The notes: a model not told the origin generated them from the sequence alone. A DNA stretch of 64,000 bases from Berberis thunbergii (GCA_003290165.1 QNQO01009133.1:455181-519180); one strand, 5' to 3'. Counted from the stretch's first letter, positions 22,201 to 37,200 are shown. Made by a program: numbers and translations.

Positions 22201-25200
22201 GTACGATTCTTCATGTAAGTTACGCATCTGTGATTAAGAAAAGTTGAATTGGTTTTGATTTTGTACATGTAGCTAGAGCAATTCTTTGTCATTTGTTGAG
22301 AGTGGTGTTCATATCATCTACTGGATTATGTTTCTTACAAAGATATATTTTTACTGGAGGTGGTCATATCTGTGTTTTTTTTTTCTAACTCCTTTCTCTA
22401 TTGAACTTGCTTTTCATTTCATTGAAATGGGTACTGTTTGATCATGGTTGTCAAGGTTTCGAATTACGATCAATCGAAACCTTAAATGTTATCTGAATTG
22501 AAACTCTGGGATCAGATTGAATTAGTATTGGTTTTGTATTTTGTGTCAGAAGAGAGAAAACAATCAAGATTTTTATCAGTTATAGGAACTCTGAGATCAA
22601 ACCCAAATCACGTGCCACTCTGAATCAAATGGTGGGAGAGTGATTCAGTCAAATAAACTCAAAGAACAAATCAGCAGCTTGATTTTCTTTTACAATGAGA
22701 CTTTTCTTGATGATTTTGTCTCATTTTGAAGTTTCAGAACATTTAGAAGGCGATTTTAAGAATATATTCAGCTTGATTTTTGGATTTGTGTACATCTCTA
22801 ATTTATATTAAATGTTCAGGCATGCACATCCTGGCAGCCCTTACGTTTACGGACTTGCTGGGGTCAACTACGATCTTGATTTTCCTGATCCGATGCCTGT
22901 GGTTGGTATGCACACTTTATCAGATCTTTGGTCTAAATTATAGCTTCTTTTTGTGTGATGTGTACACGTGCGACACATTTCTCCACTTGTTTTTTTTTTT
23001 TTTTTTTGAGATGTGGACTTTGCCCGCTTTCATTTTGTAACAGCTGAATGTTTTGGCTTATAGATATCCCAGTCTTTAGGAAGAACCATTCTCCTACACA
23101 CAAAGATTCTCATGTTTTTTTTTTTTTTTTTTAATTTCCAGTTCCCTTATAAACGAGAAGATGAAAAATGGTCATCTCCTCCACATAGTAACAAACCCCC
23201 CTCCTCAACTATTTGATAGCTCTGTTTTCTATCAAGTTCGGACCATACTTTTAGAACATCCATGAGCAGCCAAAGGGAGATTATGTTTGGAGCAATTTTT
23301 TGCGTGGATACATGTTTCCATATGTGCATATCTATGTTCAGTTGCACATATTATGTCAAGGCTGACTTTTGTATTATCTTCTTCAGGAGTATCTCGTTCC
23401 GCAAAAGGTTATTGTATAATTTTAGTTCTTGAGACTATGAAGACATTTTCAGAAGAAGATGGGCTGACTGAAGAGGCTATACTGACCAAACTTCGTACCT
23501 GTCGTTATCATCATCTATTTATGCATGCATCTTTAAGAAACAATTCTTCAGGTTTGCTACTAAACCTTGGAAAATTGAGCGTCTGCATGTAAAATAACTA
23601 TCTAATTTGTTGATGCAAGAGATCTAAAATATCAGTACTTCTATTATTTTAATAAAAGTCAGTTTTTGTTTGATTTCTTCTTTCAGTTAGGATCGTTTAA
23701 AGATTTGGTTGTTTATTTTAGAATTAAAAGTAAATCAGGAGGTTTCTATTAAATAAATTTCCATTTTTCTTATTTGAGAAACTTCTAGAAGTGCCTAAAC
23801 GTGTCCAAATTGAGTTATCATGGCATGGGTTTAGGAAACGTATTTACAATGTTTTTGGAAGATTAGAAGTTTTTAGGATGGAGTTATCTATATAATGAGC
23901 TCCAATTCCAAATTTTGTAAGAATTATCAATTGAATATTATCCTGATTTCTATCTTTCTCTTCCTCTTCCTCTTTGTCTCTTCTTCTTCTTCTCATATTC
24001 CACATCACTTGTTCCGTTTCTTGCTCTACATATTTTGTACGTTAGTATTTGTGAATAAAAATGTTCAGTAGGTGGTGAGAACTGAGTTACACACTCATGT
24101 TTTCCATTTTGATATTGGAGTCGCATGGATGTCGAAAGTAGTAACAAATTTACAGGATGAATGCGGTCCAACAAACTGATTTCTGCAAAATGAACTTCAT
24201 TATAGGATTCTCCTAGTTTGTTTTTCCCTATTAAACAGAGGATCATTGTTGTGGTGCCTCTTATACATGAAAAGTGAAACTATCATTGGTTAACTAACTA
24301 CTCTATTTCCATACTTTCATCTGAAACTCCCTATGAAGTTGTTATCCTCTGACCCTATAAAGGAGAGATAATCAATTGTTTGTGAGATACCGTCCTTTAA
24401 CCATTTGTGTGTGAGATTTCTCATACACAGCATAATCATCCCCTAATAGCATGCACCAATTATTCTGCTTAATCCGCTCAGCTGGAACCTTAACATTCTT
24501 ATGCATGCAATACACCAATAAAAGGGAGAACATGCTTATACTGTGGCCATCTTCTCTACTATGGCCAAGTACACCCTTCCTACTTCTAGTCTTATCTTGA
24601 GCGCTCACCTATGTATAAAGCACGAATTTGTCCATCTGGATACACTACTTTCACTGCTGTGATTAATCTAATCATTGGTTATGTTCTATTTGTAAGTTTT
24701 GAGATTTTCTGTTCATCTAAAATTTATAGGTTGATTGTATTACTATATAAGCTTTATCAGTTTACTGTCCAGATGTTTTAGAATTTTTACTTTCTTTCCT
24801 GTTTCGTGATTTTAGTCGACTCTATAACTTGCTAACTATTTACACTCTTAAATGTCATCATTGCTTCTCTATCAATGATGATTGGCAGCAGCTGCTGCAG
24901 TGGTATCTACTAAATTTTGTTCTTCAATACAGGAACCTGCCGCTGGGGCGAATTTGGAGAAGGCGGCTTGCTGTGGGGCGAATGTACTGGTAGACAATTT
25001 GAATGGTATGACGGTGATCCTGTCACCCAGCTTTTGAGCAAGGTTTGGATCTTTGAATATTTCTAGTCATGGTTCAGAAATGGCTATGAATCACAATTCA
25101 AATCAATTTTTGTATAACTGGTTTTAAATTTGTGGGAAGATATTCAACCGTTGATGATCAGATTTGTCAGTTCAAATCATCTTCATTTTTTTAATGATCA

Positions 25201-28200
25201 GATTGAACAATCAAATCAATAAGATAATATCAAAATCCTACCAGCTAACCAACAAATATCTTTGCCATTTATTACATTAGGTTTATGGTGGAATCTAATG
25301 ATAAAAAATTTCGTGGAAACAAAGAAACAAATCAGTCATCTCCAGGGGCAGACCTACAAAGCCCCCCCCCCCCCTTGGGACTGCATATATGGATCAGCAC
25401 CTATAATGTCACAGTAAGACATTTCTAAGTATTTTGCTAGAATAATGTATAGGATATTCTACTCAAGTAAATTCCAATATGCACATATAAAGGATAATTT
25501 CCATCCAAACATTAAGCATACTATCAATAGCAAATGCAAATAAGCATACTCATGTAATCAAACATTCTTTGACAAACAAATGAAATCTATGAAGTAAATT
25601 CATACTTAACATATCTGTTTGTCGTAACTTCTGTATAAGATTCAACTGCTGTAAACAATTCAAAGAAATAGTTAGGAACGAATGTACCAGTATTTCTTGG
25701 GTTGAGTCGCGGACTAGGTCGCTCTCTTTAAGACGTTTCGCGGCTCTGCCCAAGATTGTGCTAGCAGTTTCATAGCCCCGCCGTCCCCAGGATAAAACAG
25801 CTCAGAATCTTCTCTGTCTCGTTCAAATATGCACAATAGATGAACGGTATACTAATCACCCTTTCCTTATTTGCTCGGAATCATAATTTCGTTGAAATAA
25901 ATCAACTAAAAACAGATACAAAACCATGGAATGTTTTTCGCAAAAAACACTCTGATTTGAAGAACTGATAAAACCGTTTTTGTTTTGCTGCTATACTGTT
26001 TAAGAAGAAGCAAGAATCTGTTTACAAAAACAGATATCAAAGATGCAATTCTTTGTTTGCAAAAACTGATTTCGAAAAGAACTGCTACAAGACTTGAAGA
26101 ACACTCTGATTTCGAAGAAAAGGAAGCTATGCTGATTTTTGCAAGAACTGGAAGCTATGCTGATTTTTACAAGAACTGGAAGCTATGCTAAATCAGCAAG
26201 AACTGTCTTCGTTTTGTAAAAACTCGAAGAACACTTGAAGAACTCGAAGATGCAAGATCAGATTTGTAAGAACTGGAAGAAGCAAAAACTCTGTTGTTGT
26301 AGTTCTTTCTCTGTTTTGGAAATCACTCTGTTTTCTTCATTCTCTCAAGCAGAAAACGATATTTCAATCACTCTTTTTTTCTTTTGTTATATGTTCTTGT
26401 CATTTTAACTCTGAAAACCGAAATGGAAACGAAAACCGAGATATGGTGGCGGATTTTTCGCCAAAAATCACGGAGCCAAGACGTGGTCTTGAGAGACCGT
26501 TTGGACTCAGTCCTCTTTTAGAAATTGATTTTTTTCGTTTAAATAAAAATTTCAGCAAAAAGATGTTTTGCTTTCTAAATGATCCGCCCCGCCCCGACGG
26601 ACAGACGGACGGCGGTGGGCGCGAGGGCCTATCTCTCCCCTCCTCATAAAAGAGTGGTACCCCCAAGGGGTCCAAACCCAAGTCCTAACTATCTTCTTAT
26701 ATACTCTACCTCAAAGAGATATATAGTTGATATGAGACTATCCATTAGAGTGTGATACAAAGATCAAACCAGGGGAGAGATCCAGGGTTCAAAACCATGA
26801 AAACACTTATTTGTTTTTCTTTTTTAAAAAACCAAATTTCCAACAATTTTCAAAATAGAATCGCTTTCAAATGTGTTATCCCTCCTGTGTGCTATCATCA
26901 GGCCAGAATCCCTTTCGTTTAAGCTGACCCATCCGCATGTTAGTATACATGTAGCATTTTGAATTTTTTTTTATACAATATTAGAAACCTTTATTCAATA
27001 AAAGAGATATCATCTCTTTGGTACAGTGGTTGGTCTTTAAAACTTCATTACTATAGACCGAAATTTGATTCCCTTTGAGCGCAAGAATTTTTTAAGAAAC
27101 TTTTTTTATAGAGATTTTCTTGATTTTTTTTTTCTCTCTAAATGTTACCATCCCTGAATTTTTTTTATAAGATTTTTTATGCAATTAAAAAGAAAAAGAA
27201 AAGGTAATTATAGATTAATAAATACTTGTTTGTTCACAAGTAGTATAAAACCCAAACAAAAAAATCATAAAATAAAACCGACAAAAAAACCTATAATTAA
27301 AATCTAATATAACAAACTATAGAATTTAAGGAAAATATATATCATTATTCAACTCATATAAAATTTGGGTGTTGGATTGGCGTAAACCCCCCACCCCAAT
27401 TTGTTTTCTATAAACTTGTAAATAAGATCTTATTATGTTCACACATTCAAAATTTCTAGATTAAGCTTACATATTTATCTTAATTATTTTGCAATTTTAA
27501 TCATGTAGTCTTGTTTGCGTCTGTTAAATTATTGACGACTTAATCACAATTTGGCTTAAAATATTATACCCGATTCAGTTTGATATATACAATGTTTTTT
27601 TTTTTTTAATAGTTGTACAAGTACTAGATTAAGTTCATGAAGAATACAATTAGAATTATATTTTGTATTTTAGTGTTTACGATAGATGTTAGTAGAAATT
27701 TGTTAAGTAAATTAACAATTCCGAGCAAGGATTGGTGATTTCGTTTTTCAAAGTAATATCAGTTTCTTGATTTAAAAAAAATATTTCGTTGTATATAGAA
27801 AAAAAGGTCAAATTTCTATGTATGTCAATCATATATAAATATATGGAAGGGTAAGATACTTGTAAATTACCTAATAAATACATAAAATGAAGCCTAGAAA
27901 CTTAAGTATTCATATAAATGTAATTTGCTTCATAATTTTCTCGGTTTCACACGAAAATATAAAAATAAAAATCTACGAAAAATGGCGAAATATTTTGATA
28001 CAAAAAAATTGTAATTTGCTTCATAATTTTTTTGGTTTTACACAATTTTTGAAGAAACACATGAAATATTTTGAAATAACATGTTTTTCTTTTTTGACAC
28101 TTTAAATTTTGAGACCTTAAAAAAATAAATATTTCAAAATTTTCGAGAAATCATGTCCGGAGTACAAAATTTTCTAGATTCGGCCCTGATAACTCCTAAT

Positions 28201-31200
28201 AACGACCACCAATTCCTTACCATTTCGCCCTTCCTTGACTGAAATCCTAGGTCCGCCACTGGTCATCTCAAAAGGTGGAGAGCCAAAAGGGTTTTCACTG
28301 TGAAACCCTAGAAACTTAATAGAAAACCTAATCTTTGTTTATAAAATAACTTTATCAATGGCCAATGGCTTTTTTTAGTAATCAAAAAAGGGCTTGAGGT
28401 TCATGACTGACCTCCACCAGCTGCAACCATAGGAAGAATTAGCGTTGCAAGTGTACCACCCATGGGTTTGTAGGCCACTCTTCTCTTGAATGATGGTTCT
28501 CCAAAGGGCACCTTGTTTAGATCCAAATCTCTGCAACCACTTGGAGAGGAGGGCTTGATTAAATTGCTTCACTCCTAATACCCAAACCACCATCATCTTT
28601 TGGTTTACTGTTTACGGATGTCTTTCCAGTTGACAAGGTGATAGCCTTTGAAGTCTCTCCCTGAAATCCACAAAAAGTTTTTGCAAATCTGCTCAATCTT
28701 ATTAGCAATGGACAAGGGCATGACAACGGAGGATATCATGAGAACAGAGCTGCTAGTCAAAGTACTTTGAATTAGAGTAATTCTGCCAGCTTTTGAAATA
28801 TACTTGAACTTCCAAGTGCAAGTCTGCCTTTGATTCTGTTAATGTTATTCTCCCAAACTATTCTACTCTTGTATCCCACACCAAGGAGTAGATCAAGGTA
28901 GGTTGCAGCCTCTCTGCAATTAAGCATGTCCACCAAAACACCAAGAGTGGAAACATCTCCCACTGGATACAGAACAGACTTGTTGAAGTTAATCCCAGCC
29001 CAGAAATCACTTCAAACCACAAGAGAACAAAGTCAATGGCTTTGATTTGATCTACATAAGGTTCCAGGAAAAGAATGGTATCATCAACATATTGAAGGAT
29101 GGGGGCAGAAGTGCTATTGTGAGAGGCCTCAAAGCCCTGAATGAGACCATAAGAAACAACTTTGAGCGTCATCTGTGTCAAGGCTTCAGCTACCTGTGAG
29201 AAAATAAGGGGGGAGGTCACCCTGCCTGATACCTAAAAAAGCCTTGGAAAAACCTTCAGGGGAACCATTATATTGATGGAGAAATTCCTTAAAAGATCAA
29301 TGAGGTAGGGTCACTAAGATGATGGTGCGAGAAAATGATATAATCTGCATAAAGTTAGTGATTTTGGGCCATTAGACCAAGCATATATTTTCCTCTTTTA
29401 AACAAAAAATAACTATCTTTTTTACTATGTTGCCAAAATACTGCATACCGATGGCATGACCTATTTTTTCTCATCCATTTGCCTGATGACGTTAAAGTCC
29501 CCTAAAAACCGCGTATATTAGCCATTAGCTTGCTAGATCATCAATCTTCCCATAACTGATCCTTTGACTTAGTATTGCATGGGTTGGATCCTACCCACAC
29601 AAAACTGTCTTCCTGGTGGTGAAAATAAATGAGAGAGTATTCTCCTTTCAGGGAACCAAGATAAACAGAACTGTTGACACTCCACACGGTTATCGTACCA
29701 CCCGAGCGGCTAAACAATTCATCGAAACCCCGAGTATGTTACCAACTCATCCACACCTTTTTTTTTTTTTTTTTTAAACTCTTGGCTGAAAACTATGTTT
29801 GGCTGCATTTAGATCCTTGCATAGTCTCGTGTTGTTCTTCCTCTTGCAGATCCCTACTATTCCATGAAAGGATTTTACTCCTTCATAAGGAACATCACCT
29901 TCCTTTTCAACCAAATTTGCAATATCCTCCATTCTTACCACCACCTGCCCTATATTTCTGTTTCTTCCTTTTGTATGTTTAAAATATCTGTTTTCTGCTT
30001 TCGACAATGTTAGAACTTGATTAAAACATGAAATAGCACCATATAAGAAAAGATGTGGGTAATTGAGAAAGGGTTAGCAAAGGGGGATCTTGGTTATTGA
30101 AGTGATGCATCTAACAGTTCTTTGTATTTTTCAGGTCAAGGAACTCTATGGTCTTGATCATGAAATTACATTTCGTAATGTCACTGTTGCTTCAGAGAAA
30201 AGGCCTCGTCCCTTGCACTTCGTCACAGCTACTCAAATTGGTTGGTTCAGTTATTTATTACTGTTCCTCATTTTGATTTCTTGCGGTGATTGTATCTCCT
30301 CTCCTGTTTTATTTAAAGAATTATTGAACCTACTGCACTATTTTTATCTTTTAGGTGCAATACCAACCGAGGGAATACCTAGTTTGTTGAAGGTGTTGCT
30401 TCCATCAAATTGTTCTGGTCTTCCTATACTGTAAGTATGATGCCGCACTACATGTTCCTTTCACAATATTCTTTTGTTACAGATTTGATAGTATGATAAA
30501 GTTTAAACTTAAAAGCACATCATGCGCTTTGTTAGAAGTTGATGGTATTAGAAACTATGTCTTACATTTTCGTCTAGACCATGTGGTTAACTTATTTGGG
30601 CATCACAATTCCATATTTTGACCCTGGTTCCGAGATATGGTAGAACTTTATTCAATGATAACAAAGGGGAGTGCAAAGGTTTATGCAAAACATAAAGGGA
30701 GCTTAACAAAGATTATCACTCTATTACAATTTGTGTGCAACTGAGAAGAAAATATTCAAAATTCCATTCCATGAAGTGAGTGCAATGCCAAGCCCCAATG
30801 CCAAAGTAGACAATTTTTTTTCTATTTTGAGCCTTTTATTATTTGTGGCTTCACTTTTGAAGATTTTATCATTATATGCAGGGCACCGCCAAATATTAGG
30901 TGGGATCCACACCCAGAGGAATAAGTCTTTTACCAAAGGGGTGCATTATTCAATACGCTGTGACTAGAGCATGTTTCACACCTTTGAACAAAAGTTTGCT
31001 TTGATGTCCTTGTCACCAGATTTCACAATTCTTCACCACTACTCTGAGCTCCCAAAGGAAGCCTAGGGAAGACTATAGTTAGCAATTCAACATTTGGTAA
31101 AATTCGGAACGTTAATGATTCGAGAATCAATCGAGATTTCAAATATTGTGTTCGGTCAAAGAATTGTTCAAAAGAAAGCTAGACAACAATTATGCGAAAC

Positions 31201-34200
31201 GGAAAAAATCGTGAACTATTTGATTTCTTAAAAGCATATTTAGCAATTCTCCAAATAATTTGCGAACTATTTTTAGAATAAAACATTTAGTGCTCCGGAT
31301 TTTTCAATTATACGGATCCATTCCCACTTTTTGGTCCAGAAAGTAAAACACGAAGTTCATGAACAGTGAACTATTCAATTCCCGAATAATTTGGTTCAGT
31401 TATTCTTCGGGTTCCCAAATAGTTTTCGAAAATTTTTACAACTTTCCAACCACCAATTTTTCTAAAAAAAGTATTGTAAATCTTAGCAATAAAGAAATAT
31501 TGATAGATTTGGACTTAAACATCATTTACTTCATTAAATAATATTTTGTCTAAATAAGAAAAAATTATTACTATTTTTGCTTACTAAAATATTTTTTGTT
31601 ACGTATATATAGTCTGAATTTTTGTTATATATAAATGCATGGACATGGACAAGTGCGTCGTATCGGACACAAACAAGCGTATAGTGTCGGACACGGACAC
31701 GGCACGCTGACTCGACAATTTTCCAAAAACTAGGACTCGGGGACATGCCAACATAAGTAATAATCTAATAAAGTGTCTTCCTAGAGTTTTTGAAGAAGAT
31801 GACACTCTTTTGCAAGAAAAAAAAATAAAGTAGAGAAGAAGTAGAAGAGAGAAGAAGCAAATGAGAAAAGAAGAAACAAAGATTAAGAAGCATAGACTAC
31901 TTAATGTTTTAGTGTCTTTTTACCCTATTTGTCTTAAATCGCAATTGAAAGAGTCATTCATTTCAAATGGATAAAAAATCATTAAATTAGGTGGTTATTT
32001 GCAAAAAAGTAAAAAATAAAATAAAGTCGGTTTTCAAATCTTGACCAAGTTCCGGGTGTAGCGGAGGCGTGTCCAACACGTTGAGCACATTGACCATGTG
32101 TCTGACACCTGCTGACACATTAACCAAGTGTCCGACGCGTGTCGGTGTCAGATATGTGTCGGACACGAATACGAAAAGTTTTTCGAAAATCTGTGCTTTC
32201 TTGTATACATCTTTTAAGAAATCCATTAGTTCACGAATTTTTTTTCCATTTCACATAATTGACGTCTTGCGTTTTTGGAACGATTCTTTGACCAAACGCA
32301 ATATATGAGATTTCAATTGATTCTCGAATCATTAACTTTTCAAAAAAATAAAAATTATGCCGAATTTGCTAAATATGTTTAAAAATTTTATATAACAAAA
32401 ATTCAGACTATAGTAAAATAAAATATTTTAGTAAACAAAAATAGTAATAAATTTTCCTTAGTTGGACAAAATATTATTTAATGAAGTAAATAATGTTGAA
32501 GTTTCCATATCTACCAATACTTTATTATTAAGATTACAATATTGTGTTTAGAAAAGTTAGTAGTTGTAAAAATTTTTGAAAATTTAAAGAAAATTTTGAA
32601 AACCAGAATAAATATTGAACATAATTATTTGGGAATTGAATAATTCTTGTTAAATACTTTTTAGACTGAAAAGTCGTGAATAGATCCATATAATTGAAAA
32701 ATCCGGGACACTACCAACGATCAACCCTACCAAGAAAAAGTTTTTTTTTGTTCGACTCGTAGTTATATATGAAATAGCAGATGGGATAAATTTGGCAACA
32801 CGAAGTTGCACATTATCCCTTTCCTGCATGGATCTTGGGGGCATAAAAAAATGTATTTATAATAGGATATTTTATCCATGATAAAATCTTTTTTAAGACT
32901 AATTATTACACGTTCATGAGATAAGAAAAATATCCTTTGGCGTGTTTGTTTCATTAATAAGAAAACGTAGTTATAATAGGATATTTCTTCGATGGCATGA
33001 TCTTTTTTAAGACTAATAATTACACATTCAAGACATAAGAAAAACATCGTTTGGTGTGTTATTTAAAAATTTCAAGATTTTTTATCCATACTAATATGAT
33101 AATATCTTTATAACTTTATCAAGATTGGCAAGTTAGTGGAGAGTGTAGACGGAAGGGACGACCGTTGAAAACTTAGATGGTTGGATTAGGCGAGAACCAA
33201 AATCCGTGTAGCCGACCCCGAAAGTATCGGAAATGGGCTTTGATGATGATGATGAATATGATTATAATAAGATAATATCTTAGCCTTTCATATTATCGCT
33301 TTCAACACTATACTTCGATTCCGCCTTTCTAAAAGGAACATCGGCTCTCACAATTTTGTCTCCATCTACCAAAACTACTGGAAATGTTTCAAAAAAAGTA
33401 GACATGCAACGTACAAAAAGCTCAAGCCCCTAATTGATTTGAGGATTTTAGAGATCTATTTGTCACTCTATTCTATCACTTTATAATAGAGACAAATTCT
33501 AAATCTATAGAAATTCATTTTTTGTAGAGTCGTTCGAGGATAAAACCTCCTATACGTTTCTGAAAGGGGCATTGTTCATCGACATATATCCCAATGTGCT
33601 ATCTATCAAATCGTTGCAATTGATATTCGATCTCGAAGAGAAGGAAGGGATCTTTGGAAAGTGGGTTTTTACGATCCGATAGAGTCAAACTTATTTAAAC
33701 GTTCCTGCTATTCTATATTTCCTTGAAAAGGCGCTCAACCCAACATTTTATTATAAAAATGAATAATCCGCTAACTATTCACGAATTATTCGGAGAATTG
33801 CTAGCTATGAGGAAGACACTTATATGACAACGTGGAATATTGGAAAAATATCATTATTACAACCGAAAATTCCTTTTTAGTAAATGCGAAAATGCATCAC
33901 ATATCTGGATCCTCCACGTCATAGCAACTTTCTTGTCCTTTACATCTTCAAGCTCGAGCTCTTTGCAACCAAAGGAGTGTGATAAAAAGATGACTTCGAG
34001 ATGTACAATTGCGTGTGGGCCCAAAGTTTTAATAATAATTACTTTTTTTATTTAGGCAAAAATAGTATATTACGTAGAAGATTCCGCAGGGTTAATGGAT
34101 TATGATTTTGGTATATAATAAGGCCATTGGCACCAACTGTTAGTACTTGAATAGACATAATGAATAAGACGAATATCTAGGATTTTATATCAGGTTTTGT

Positions 34201-37200
34201 AGTGTTGAACATTGTTTGATCTTTCCAATTCCATTATTCATTTTGTAGTCTTCTCTTTCAGAGCTTCTGCCCCACTGATTCTATCATAAATATCTATTTC
34301 TTAATTTTTAAAATTTTCGGTTTCACATGGTATTCCTCATCATGTTCATTTTTTCCCCAGGTATATGCGCGATCTTCTTCTTAATCCTCCATCGTTTGAG
34401 ATTGCTTCAATGATTCAAGGTGATCTAATCCTTTTGTCACTTGAGTACGAAGTCATAGGAAATTTGTGCTATTAAAGGTTGGATGCATTCAACATCTTAC
34501 AACCATTTACATGTTTACCAAAGAAACAACTTAAATCTGACATACTTTGGCAAGAAGCCTATTTGAAACAACTGGATGCCTTCACCATCCTCCAATCTGA
34601 CACACCCTTTCCTGAGGTGCTTTGATCCTTTTCTGCCTTGATATTCATCTGCTTTAACCTTAGTTAGATCCATAGGCAATTAAAACAAAATTACACACTA
34701 GTCTATTTTGAATTGCCAAGTCAAATATCCTAACATTAGCAAATGAAGAGGAGAGTAAATCAATGGAGAGAGTGGCAGTAGAATCAAACAGTTAGATGGC
34801 CTTGGGATTCCGCTTTTGTTGTAAAAAGTAGTCCAGAAACACCCCAATTACTAGACCAGTAAATAAGCTAACTATAAATTCTTAACACTAAGCTGCTTGA
34901 TATGCTCTCATTAAAAAATTATGGTTTCTTAAGTCACACTTTTTGTAATATAATAGGTACAGGGTTTTGATATATTCATTTCATCTTGGGATTACCTTTT
35001 GACATTCTATAATAAGTTGTATTTCTTATGGCAGCAACTTGCAAACTTATGAGTAACGTGACATGCTCAATCCCCGAGTTTACATGTGTATCAGCTGCAA
35101 AGGTTGTTTTCTGGGAACTTCTTTAATAGGTTTGGCATGAATAAATCTTTACAAGGATTCCTAGTTTCCTACAAGTAATCCTCTATAGCGAACTATGAAA
35201 TTATTGGTTTCTAACCATATGACTGCATTCTAGACAGTTCAATGTATTATAATCCTGTACATTAGAAAACTACTCATATTAATGTTTGTTAAGCAAGTTT
35301 CTGTGTTACTTGCATACTTGGTTTGTATCCAGTTAAGTTTACTAGAGTCGAAATGACAGCACTAACACCATACAATTACTATTCGTGTTAAAAAGGCAAA
35401 CAAACACCATACAATTACTATTCATATTACTGTTTGTTCAGCAAGTTTCTGTGTGTTACCTGCACACTTGGTTTGTGTCAAGTTAATTTTACAAGAATCA
35501 AAATGACACACTTAACACCAACAATTACTATTCGTGTAAAAAAAGGCCAACAAAAATATCATGATATTTTGTCAGATCCCAAATAAACATTATGACATAT
35601 GCTTCTTAACTTGTATCATGTCATACAGTAGTGACCCAAGGCTCTAATCTTTCGTTACATTTTTGCAGCTTGTGAAACTGTTGGAGTCTAGGGAGGTCAA
35701 TCATATGGAGTTCTGTAGAATCAAGAATGTAGTTGATGAAATTTTGCAAATGTACAAAAACTCTGAGCTCTGTGATATGTTAAAGTTACTATTGGATCCT
35801 ACTTGGACGGAAACTGGATTAAAAATTGAACTTGAGACCTTGGTATGTTGTCGCAAATCCTTGCGTTCTATTCTCTTTCTTCTTCTATTTCAAATGTTTG
35901 TGCCAGTACCAATAATTTTTCACTACTGGGAATATAGATTTTGTAAAATAAAATATGGAATGAGGGATATAGACTCTCGGTTAAAGACATTTGCCACTTT
36001 GTCTTTTTTTGAATCTCTTCCCAACAATCTAACACAAAAGTTTCTCTGAGACGTTCATCTACATAATTTTCACATCTGCACACATTAATATATGTTGTTA
36101 CTCATTACTTGTATCTTAGTTCTGAAGAAGATAAGGGCTTTAATGATATGTCCAAAAACATATATAATATAACTCACTTTAGAAAACATACATATTTCAT
36201 TTGTTAAATAGTCATCAATGCTAAAAGCTTATGCTACTGTAGATGGCAAATGTACCATATATTAAGTGGTTGGGACCATAGATAGGAGTAAACTTTAAGC
36301 TAAGTAACCCTCAAAGTGGGTTTTTAACGGAGGACACATGAGGAGATAATAAGGGGATTTTTTCTGGGGTTTTAGGTTGAAATGAATTAACCTCTTATCA
36401 TGCCTTTAGTATTTTAAGTCTTCATGTTTAGATACTTTTCCGATATGTAGTTGGTATTAATTCCGACTATGAGTGTTATTTTTATTTTTGATTACCTTAC
36501 CACTCATACGAAATCTACATCAGAGTCTTAAGTAGGCATTTTTCTCTATTCTGGATACTCAATCAACGTGAACCTGAAGTTACAAAGGATAAGATGTCAA
36601 TATCATAATATAGTGGTGTATATAAAAATCATGTTTTATATTTTTTTTAATTTTATTTTTATAACTAAGATGGTATTCTCCCTGTTAGGTGAATGATTGC
36701 GAATGGATATCCAGCAGAATTGGTGAAATGATATCTCTAGATGGTGAGAATGATCAAAAAATAAGTTCCTCTCCTGTAATTCCTAGCGATTTCTTCGAGG
36801 CAATGGAATCTCCATGGAGAAGTCGTGTGAAAAGAATTCATGCAGAGGATACTTTTACAGAAGTGGAGAGGGCTGCTGAAATGTTGTCTAACGCTGTATG
36901 TTCCAGAATCTCAAACTTTGCTTTTGTTATGATGTTATAAGAATTCATGTTCTTTGTGCAGTTATTTGTCATTGGAAATCTGTTTAGGATCATTATCGTT
37001 TTAGTTATATGATATTCTATGGTCTTATGTTGTAGAAACTCAGCTTTTGTGAATATTTTATTTGATTGGAAGTTTCTAATCATTAAAATGTTAATGATTC
37101 ATTATTGCAATTGCACTAAAAAGGACTTTAATCTTCACATGAATCAAGTTTGAATAAAACTAACAGTCTGATGTAACGCTCAGCTATGAGCATCTAAATT

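Larger units (their letters stand above)
25043..30134. other. MSH1 intron 10 (5.1 kb), the longest MSH1 intron
   Basis: A 2.9-kb hAT element at 25343-28261 and LINE remnants at about 28370-29920 make up most of it. A poly-T run lies at about 29758-29776. Flanking exons 10 and 11 are intact and in phase. Confidence 0.7.
30431..34360. other. MSH1 intron 12 (3.9 kb)
   Basis: It contains, in order: unassigned AT-rich sequence (30431-31085), an inverted-repeat block (31090-32714), a tandem duplication (32845-33065), a possible LINE 3' tail (33120-33275), plastid-derived sequence (33302-33746) and AT-rich sequence to the acceptor tttttccccag. Confidence 0.65.

Noticed and set aside
26400..26681. 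93-codon minus-strand frame in the large hAT element as a gene
   Set aside because: Composition-driven open frame in a GC-rich patch, with a competing frame on the opposite strand and no recognisable domain.
33594..33746. Functional nuclear-encoded rps16 transferred from the plastid
   Set aside because: Exon 1 and a transit peptide are absent and the frame is broken by a small deletion; it is a plastid DNA fragment.
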